A stretch of DNA of 64,000 bases from Zygnema cylindricum (lineage: Eukaryota; Streptophyta; Zygnematophyceae; Zygnematales; Zygnemataceae). Position numbers and translations under genes: made by a program. Under the pieces are notes generated by a model. That model was not told the DNA's origin. It ran no database searches and worked only from the letters and a program-made list of their open reading frames with translations. Below, piece by piece: positions 58,044-64,000 of this stretch. The stretch lies in contig JBBHKE010002836.1 in assembly GCA_037447655.1 (NCBI GenBank), positions 1 through 64,000 of the forward strand. Direction: 5' to 3'. Positions within the stretch are counted from its first letter, which is position 1. Every line of letters begins with the position of its first letter.

Positions 58044-61000
58044 CTAGTCAATCTTTAATTTTTGACCACACTTCTCCCTGCAGGAAATTAGCTTAGGGGA
58101 AGACACAGGTTTGGTCATCATATTTGCTACCATCTCGCTATCTGGCCAGTACTCTAAACTGATTATTTTGTTCTCTACTTTCTCTCTAGCAAAGCTGAGT
58201 CTAATGTCCATGTGCTTAGCTTTAAAATGATGTTTAGGATTGGCAGAAATAGCGATTGCTGCCTGATTATCACAAAATATTTTCTGCACACCACTCTTAA
58301 GGTGACCAAGCTCACCAAGCAAAGACTTGACCCACATCAATTCTTTTACAGCAGAGCAAGAGGCAATATACTCAGCCTCCATGGTGGACTGAGCAATAAC
58401 TTTTTGATGTTTGCTACTCCAACAGCAAGCCCCATCACCCACATATAATACATATCCAGAAGTGCATCTCCTCATCGGAGCATCACCATAACTGGCATCA
58501 CTCCAAGCAGTGATGTCAGTATTCTCCCCACCCAAATGCAACCATAAATCCCTAGTTCCTATCAAATATCTAAGGACTCTCTTAGCTGCCTCCCAATCCC
58601 TCTTAGTGGGAGCATTTAGACTTCTACTCAACACTCCTACAGTTGCAGCTAAATCCAGCCGGGTACAATTCATAAAATAGATTAGACTTCCCACTACTTG
58701 CCTGTAACGAATAGTCAGCATGAACTTCTGTTCTTCAGGAGATAATTCCTCGTCTAAGACTATGACCCCTTATTCTCACTCCCCTCACTTCCCTTCTTCA
58801 ACTCCATTGGAGTTGTACAACAATTAGCTTTATCCATTTGAAATTTTTGAAGCATGTTCCATATTGCTTCCTTTTTAGTCAATCTTATAATCTTTCTTTT
58901 TCGGTCTCTTTCTACTTGAATTCCCAAAATATATTTTGCTTCCCCCATATCCTTCATTTCAAATCTCCCCTTAAGATCGGTTTTCAATTTATTAATTTTT
59001 TCCATTGATTTACTTAAAACAAGCAAATCATCTACATAAATTGCAATAAATATATTACCTTCACCATTTTCAAATATATAGATTGAGTGATCTGAGCTGA
59101 TCCGGATTTATCCCTGACCGGTAATAAACTCATCAAGCTTCTTATTCCATTGTCGAGGCGCTTGTTTCAAACCATAAAGAGGTTTAATTAGCCGGCATAC
59201 TTTACTCTTCTCTCCTTCCTCCACAAATCCTTCGGGTTGTCGCATGATGATCTCCTCCTCCAATTCCCCATGCAAAAGGTTATCTTGATGTTCATCTGGT
59301 GCACCTCCATGTCTTCCGCTGCCGCCAGGCTAAGAAGTATACAGACGGAGGGAAATCTGACGACCGGGGCAAAGGTTTCCTCGTAGTCAATTCCTTCTTT
59401 CTATGTAAATCCTTTGGCCACTAATCAGGTTTTGTAACGCTCAATTGTGTTATCTGGGTTCAGTTTTAATTTGAAAACCCACTTACAACCGATTGGTTTT
59501 TCGGTTAGGTGGACAGTCCACCAGCTCCCAAGTATCGGCTGCCATAATTGAGGCCATCTCCACATTGATGGCTGTCTTCCACCAGTTCTTTTCTGGACAA
59601 GTCATTGCCTCTCCATAAGTCTGAGGTTCATCTTGATGAGATAGTTTTGTTACCTTGTTATTAACCTGTTTTTCTTGCAATCTTTTGCTACTTCTCCTTC
59701 CACCTTCAAAATCTGTGGCCAGAATAGATGATTCTTGTGGGTTATTTCGAACAATCTCGGCTTTTCCCCTATCCCTTAATTCCAAATCAGTTTCCACTAC
59801 ATCTTCCGCTTCGCGTAGAGTTGTCACTGGAGTTCCCGTTGTCGAGTCCTTTTCGGTTTTATTTGTACCTGCAAAAATGTCATCTTCTTTAAAACCTGGA
59901 TAGTTAGGAAGCTCAAAGTCATCGAAATTTTCTGACTCAAATCTGATGTTTACTGACTTTATATACTTGAAGGGATCCACAGATTTTCCTTCATCCATAA
60001 CTAATAGATGTTTTACTAAAATTATACCTTTGTTTTTTAGATCATAAACTCTATATCGTTTAACATCCTCATCATATCCTAATAAGTATCCCGGTTTTCC
60101 TTTAGGATCTAGCTTCCAATCTGTATTTAGACCGATGTGTATCTAGACTGAATACTTGATTGCCGAAAACCTTTAAGTGAGATATATATGGTTTCCGACC
60201 TGTCCATCTCTCATAAGGTGTTTGATCTTTTATAGCTGAAGTAAGAATTCTATATTTGAGGTAATTAGCACAGGTCATTGCTTGTGCCCAAAACCTTTTT
60301 CATATCTTCTTATCCGACAACATACTTCTAGCAATATCACTAAGTGTCCTATTTAATCTTTCAGCTACCCCATTCTGTTTCGGGTTTTTTGGAACTGTCT
60401 TTTGGTGTTGGACTCCATCTTCCCTCATAAAATACTCAAACTGGTTAGAAGTATACTCTCACCATTGTCACTCCTTACTTAGTAAGCTTAGTGCACTCTG
60501 CTATATAGTGCCCGGGTTTCTTACAAAAATGACATAAACCATTGGGAGCCCTTGGTCCAAACTCGTCGGTCTGATTTTTCTGCTCCCTCCCCCCATAGTT
60601 TCCAACCGGTTTATGGGAATCCTTGTTCCTCCAATCGGTCGCTGCTGCAAAGGCTTGCCCACTCTTTCCTCCCCTTCGAATCTCAATCATATTCTCCCGA
60701 ACAAGAATCCTCCCTACCACTGAGTTATATATCCACCTTGAGTCTGGCAAGTCCTACACACGGTTGACTATTGTCTTGAACTCATCACGTAACTTCATAA
60801 GTAAACAGTTAACCTTTTTATTTTTCACTAAAATCTTTTCCAACACTCTCTGGCTCCATGAAAAGTGTAGCAAGCTCATTGCAAAAATCCAACAGCGTCC
60901 CCCCTTTGTATACATACTCCATAACTTTCTGATCAGCCAACTGTTGTTGCTGAATTGTACCATTTCGGTACATCTCTATGAGAGCCATCCAAAGATCGGA

Positions 61001-61408
61001 TGCCCTTTCTACCTGCAAATGAGGACATGCAAGCCCTTGAGTAAGATGGCGGAGGATGAAGTGCTTTGGCGCCATATTGTTGAAGTCCCAGGTATCAGTA
61101 TCATTCTCCTCGTTCCTCGGAATAGGTGACATGAATGCTGAACTTGTTGCTATTGGTGTGGTCGTCTCCTTCTCCGTTCCTTTTTCCACCACCACTCGTT
61201 CCTTTGTCTCCTCCGTTGAAGATGGATCTGCTTTCCTTGTGAATTTGTTTCCTCCACACCCTGGAGGGATTCCACGACTTGATGGACGCCCCACTCGTCC
61301 ACTCAGTATCCCCCAAAACCTTTTCTTGCATAGAGCTCCAGTCATCATACTTTCCCAGTATATGAAGCTAATTCCATTAAAGATGGGTACCCTAGAGGGT
61401 GGGCCCAT
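58044..61408 (-). pseudogene. Element C gag-pol remnant
   Basis: The gag frame from 61408 starts MGPPSRVPIFNG at the primer-site ATG and runs to 60818. The zinc knuckle CHFCKKPGHYIAEC is near 60510. The deletion junction is at about 60478, followed by an integrase tail and linker (59998-59483). RT is broken, with DDLLVLS-type sequence near 59026. An intact-looking RNase H frame occupies 58721-58044 (AWSDASYGDAPMRRCTSGY, TMEAEYIASC, KAKHMDIRLSFAREK). Confidence 0.85.
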
Positions 61409-61411
61409 AAC
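61398..61411 (-). promoter_or_regulatory. Primer-binding site of element C (half tRNA-iMet type)
   Basis: Sense GTTATGGGCCCACC, identical to I and A, one base from the 5' LTR. The contained ATG opens the gag frame. Confidence 0.78.
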
Positions 61412-61412
61412 C

Positions 61413-62492
61413 TAAAACTGTGAGACCTTTAAAAGTCCTCAAAATGGACAGCTTCTAAGAAGCCTCTATGATAACCCTGACCCCTTTGTGTTTCAGCAAG
61501 AACAACTGCCACCCTGGCAAACAAAAACTCTGACTACCTTCATCCTGGTGAAGACAAGACTCTCTTGAGTCTATAGCAAAAAGAATCTCTGAATTTGCAC
61601 CTCTGAGCAGTAAGTTATGGAGGGTCAAAGTTGACCTTTTGTACAAAAGCTCTTTGGGAGAGAAGCTCCTATCTACCAATTTTTCTAAGTCTTATCTCTC
61701 TCACAAACTCTATCTTTTGATGTACAGAACAAATCATATTACTGTGCCGTACAGAAAGGTACAGCTGGCGGTGTACATTTTGTACGAATATTGTACGACA
61801 TGGCCTAAAAGTCGACGCATGTCATATCCGGATTTGGTCCCGTAATCCCGGGAGATGCCGCGATCCAACGTAATTTTGCCACGTGTCATCTTATGTGGCG
61901 ATGACCACAAATCGCCGAGATTCTTTTCCGTGATCTCGGCTTTTTTCCTTACCGTCCGATTAAATGAAGATTTCAATCGCAATCTTCATAAATACTTGCG
62001 AAATACTCGTTTCGTTAAAGAAACAAATGGGCGGTACTTGTTTCTTATATATACCGTAATCCGTACTTTTACATAGTTGGATCAATGCATTCCGTAAACA
62101 GTTCCAGCTAAATGAATATTCCTAGGTTGTAATGTTTAAATAAATATCAAACCCTATAGTATGTATCATTTGTTTTAGACTTAACAGATAAGGCTACCGT
62201 CTAAAGGCTACCTTCTACCGGCTACCTGACGTCCGGCATGTTCCAGGATCAAATCCTGGTGCCGTCACTATTCCTTTTAGTAAAAAAACTACCTATCGGT
62301 AAATCAACAAATATATTTCAGTAAACCACTGGATAGCCTAGGTAGCCATGGCTCTAGCTTCCTCTCCAACTTCTCAGTGATTGCGACAAGTGTGGGAGTT
62401 GGAGAGAGAAGTTAGAGATAGACTGCCTCTGCTTCTTTCTGTATTTCTATTTAGACCTAGAAAATACTTAAAAGGGACCATCAATTTCTACA
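61413..62492 (-). repeat. 5' LTR of element C
   Basis: 1,080 bp; its inner end is TA where TG is expected. The stem-loop row at 61507-61572 comprises TGCCA-CCC-TGGCA, a decayed CTTCA...TGAAG, and AGACTC-TCTT-GAGTCT. A T-arm-like CCAGG-ATCAAAT-CCTGG sits at 62243-62259 on the plus strand. Confidence 0.87.
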
Positions 62493-62870
62493 GTTGACAA
62501 CGTTTCCTTCATCGTAATTGGAAGGCTCTCTACACCGAGCATGAGGATGGAGTGGCCAATGTCTCTTTCACATTGCGTGGTCCATCTAGGCCATCAAATG
62601 TCCCGTCCTCTTATTGTCGAGCAATTCATTTGGGTCGTGCTAGTCAACTTTTTGGAGCGGTTTGGGCCCTCCACCCGTTCACCCCGCTCCTCAGTCTTCT
62701 TCCAGCATCGAGGTCTTTCGAGCTGCTCATCCCCCCGCACCTTCGTTTTTATCCCTTTCTATCCACGCCTTTAAGCCTTCTGAGGGTTTTATTTTGGATC
62801 GGGAAGGTTTCATTAAGGCCCTTGCTTTTTTTCTCACCTTTTTGTTTAGGGCAAATATTGTAATTGGGTA
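62493..62870 (+). pseudogene. LINE ORF2 fragment, region before the RT domain
   Basis: A frame reads NWKALYTEHEDG, then CRAIHLGRASQLFGAVWALHP and, after a shift, RAAHPPAPSFLSLSIHAFK and GFILDREGFIKALAFF. The A-x-x-L...HP-P spacing resembles the segment preceding reverse transcriptase in many algal, plant and protist non-LTR elements. The match is by pattern only. Confidence 0.45.
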
Positions 62871-63625
62871 CATGAATCTGTATCCAATCCGCACCTGCCC
62901 GCCCACATCCGATCTCGAACGAATTCGGCTGCCAAATTTTGGGGGTTGGCCAGATTCGACTTGGTGATTAAAAAAAAAAAAGCAGATTCGAGTACGGCGT
63001 GGTAAGCAAAAAACAAAAAAATTGAAGGTTTTATAAGTACGTTCTACTATAGAACTCTATAGTACAATTGTGTTCATACTATACAACACTATTGTACTTC
63101 GTACTCTTGATATGGTGGAAGGTTAGAGGGAGATTTACCATTAGTTTTGTACATATTCGGGTACGGGCGGGTACGGGTAGTCGCGAGAAATTGAGTTTCG
63201 ACTTTTTTTTTTGTAAACGCGTACCGTGTACCTGGTTGGAATTTAGGAGCATGACATAACCCGACCGGATTTCCATTGTTTAAATAAAAAAAAATGTCGG
63301 AATCATGATCGTAAGTTTTGTCTTTTGCAACCTCTATCTAGGGGGTCCATTGGGCACAGTGTGTGGGTTTTTTTGCCATAATTGCCCCCTGAATCGGGTT
63401 TTAGGGGTTTTGATGTGTTCGGTCGAGTTATGTCATGCTCCTAAATTCTAACCAATTACACGATACGCGTTTACGAAAAAAAAAATGTCGGATTCAATAT
63501 CGTAAGCTTTGACTTTTGCAACCTCTGCCTGGGGGGTCCATTGGGCACAATGTGTGAGTTTTTTCGCCATGTTTTGCCCCTTGAAATGAGTTTTAGGTGT
63601 TTTGATGTGTTCTTTTATATATGTT
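62871..63625. mobile_element. hAT end remnant with direct and inverted repeats
   Basis: TTCGGCTGCCAAATTTTGGG near 62930 matches the 5' region of the hAT copies (31130). A segment of about 65 bp with TTTAGGAGCATGACATAAC (63205-63262) recurs inverted at about 63415-63483. A segment of about 125 bp (TTTTGCAACCTCT...GGGGTCCATTGGGCAC...GATGTGTTC) recurs directly at about 63292-63420 and 63486-63613. It separates two parts of a LINE. Confidence 0.5.
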
Positions 63626-63960
63626 CACTTATTGCTAGTGGGGCTATTCCCTCTCGGATTTTTGTTTTTCTCACGGCGTCTCTCCTTGTGGCTGTCACAA
63701 AACCTAATGGAGGGATACCGCCCTATTGTCGTGGGAGTGTTATTATACTAATTAGTGGCTTTTGCCATATGTCTCCAACTTCAGCCAACATTTCATGATT
63801 ATTTTTCTGCTTATTAGTTTGGAGTGGCCACTCGGGGAGGTTGCGAGGCAATGGTCCACGGGCCTTGTTGGAACTGGGCCTTGTTGGATTACATCCGGAT
63901 TTGTTGGTCCTTCAAGTCGACGTTTCTAAAGCCTTCAATACGGCGGATTGGAGCACTATA
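63626..63960 (+). pseudogene. LINE reverse transcriptase fragment
   Basis: Recognisable pieces in shifting frames are SGAIPSRIFVFLTASLLVAV, TKPNGGIPPYC (family: KPnGGvRPIavG), QFGVATRGGCEAMVHG (family: vGVpgGcEavvHa) and DLLVLQVDVSKAFNTADW (family: lqvDfsnAFNtv). These are RT motifs of non-LTR elements, in the expected order. Stops and frameshifts make it inactive. It probably continues beyond the window. Confidence 0.65.
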
Positions 63961-64000
63961 TTATAGAGATTATGGTTGCTCCTTCTCCAATTGCCCAATC

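Larger units (their letters stand above)
56966..62492 (-). mobile_element. Copia LTR element C, internally deleted
   Basis: The target duplication GTTGA is perfect (56961-56965, 62493-62497). LTRs are 56966-58030 and 61413-62492, related to B but about 500 bp longer. Compared with B, about 1 kb is missing at about 60478 (B equivalent about 52447-53436). This removes the protease, the pre-integrase finger and the first half of the integrase core. C is therefore non-autonomous. Confidence 0.9.

Overview
This window is nuclear DNA from a green plant, most likely a streptophyte with a large, repeat-rich genome. Two spliced host genes support this: a plant-type ABC1-kinase/beta-lactamase fusion gene (3' end only) and an eight-exon cinnamyl-alcohol-dehydrogenase-like gene, both with GT-AG introns. 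The long intergenic stretches are AT-rich, and very long CT/GA tracts recur. A charophyte alga or early land plant is possible, but the sequence alone does not decide the species.

Layout. 0.3-4.6 kb (+): last three exons of the ABC1K/beta-lactamase gene, with a MITE in one intron and a 0.55-kb polypyrimidine tract in the next. 5-16 kb: mostly simple-sequence DNA (CCCT tract, GATT minisatellite) plus one unrecognised 823-codon ORF (-). 16.1-21.6 kb (-): the CAD-like gene and a decayed copy of its exon 3. 22.6-42 kb: an old minus-strand Copia element (called II) split by a gag-only LTR element (I), then joined to hAT transposase copies. A 4,565-bp block of this compound occurs twice with no difference seen. 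43-55 kb: Copia element B (TSD AGATC) with the younger Copia element A nested in its 3' LTR. 57-62.5 kb: defective Copia element C (TSD GTTGA), inserted into a non-LTR (LINE) element whose reverse transcriptase reappears at 63.6-64 kb.

The main discovery is a set of shared features in four LTR families (I, A, B, C). (1) The primer-binding site is complementary to the anticodon arm of initiator tRNA-Met (half-tRNA priming, as in Drosophila copia), not to its 3' end. The AUG that pairs with the CAU anticodon is in frame with gag. (2) Each LTR carries a row of small stem-loops with AGGG-type loops, whose stems change in a compensating way between families. (3) Each LTR carries a tRNA-like segment, always antisense to the element. 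Element A sits directly at the end of the tRNA-like segment of element B. Together these suggest a distinctive Copia lineage closely tied to tRNA biology.

All transposon coding regions seen are broken by stops, frameshifts or deletions. Element A looks youngest because its LTRs are the most alike.
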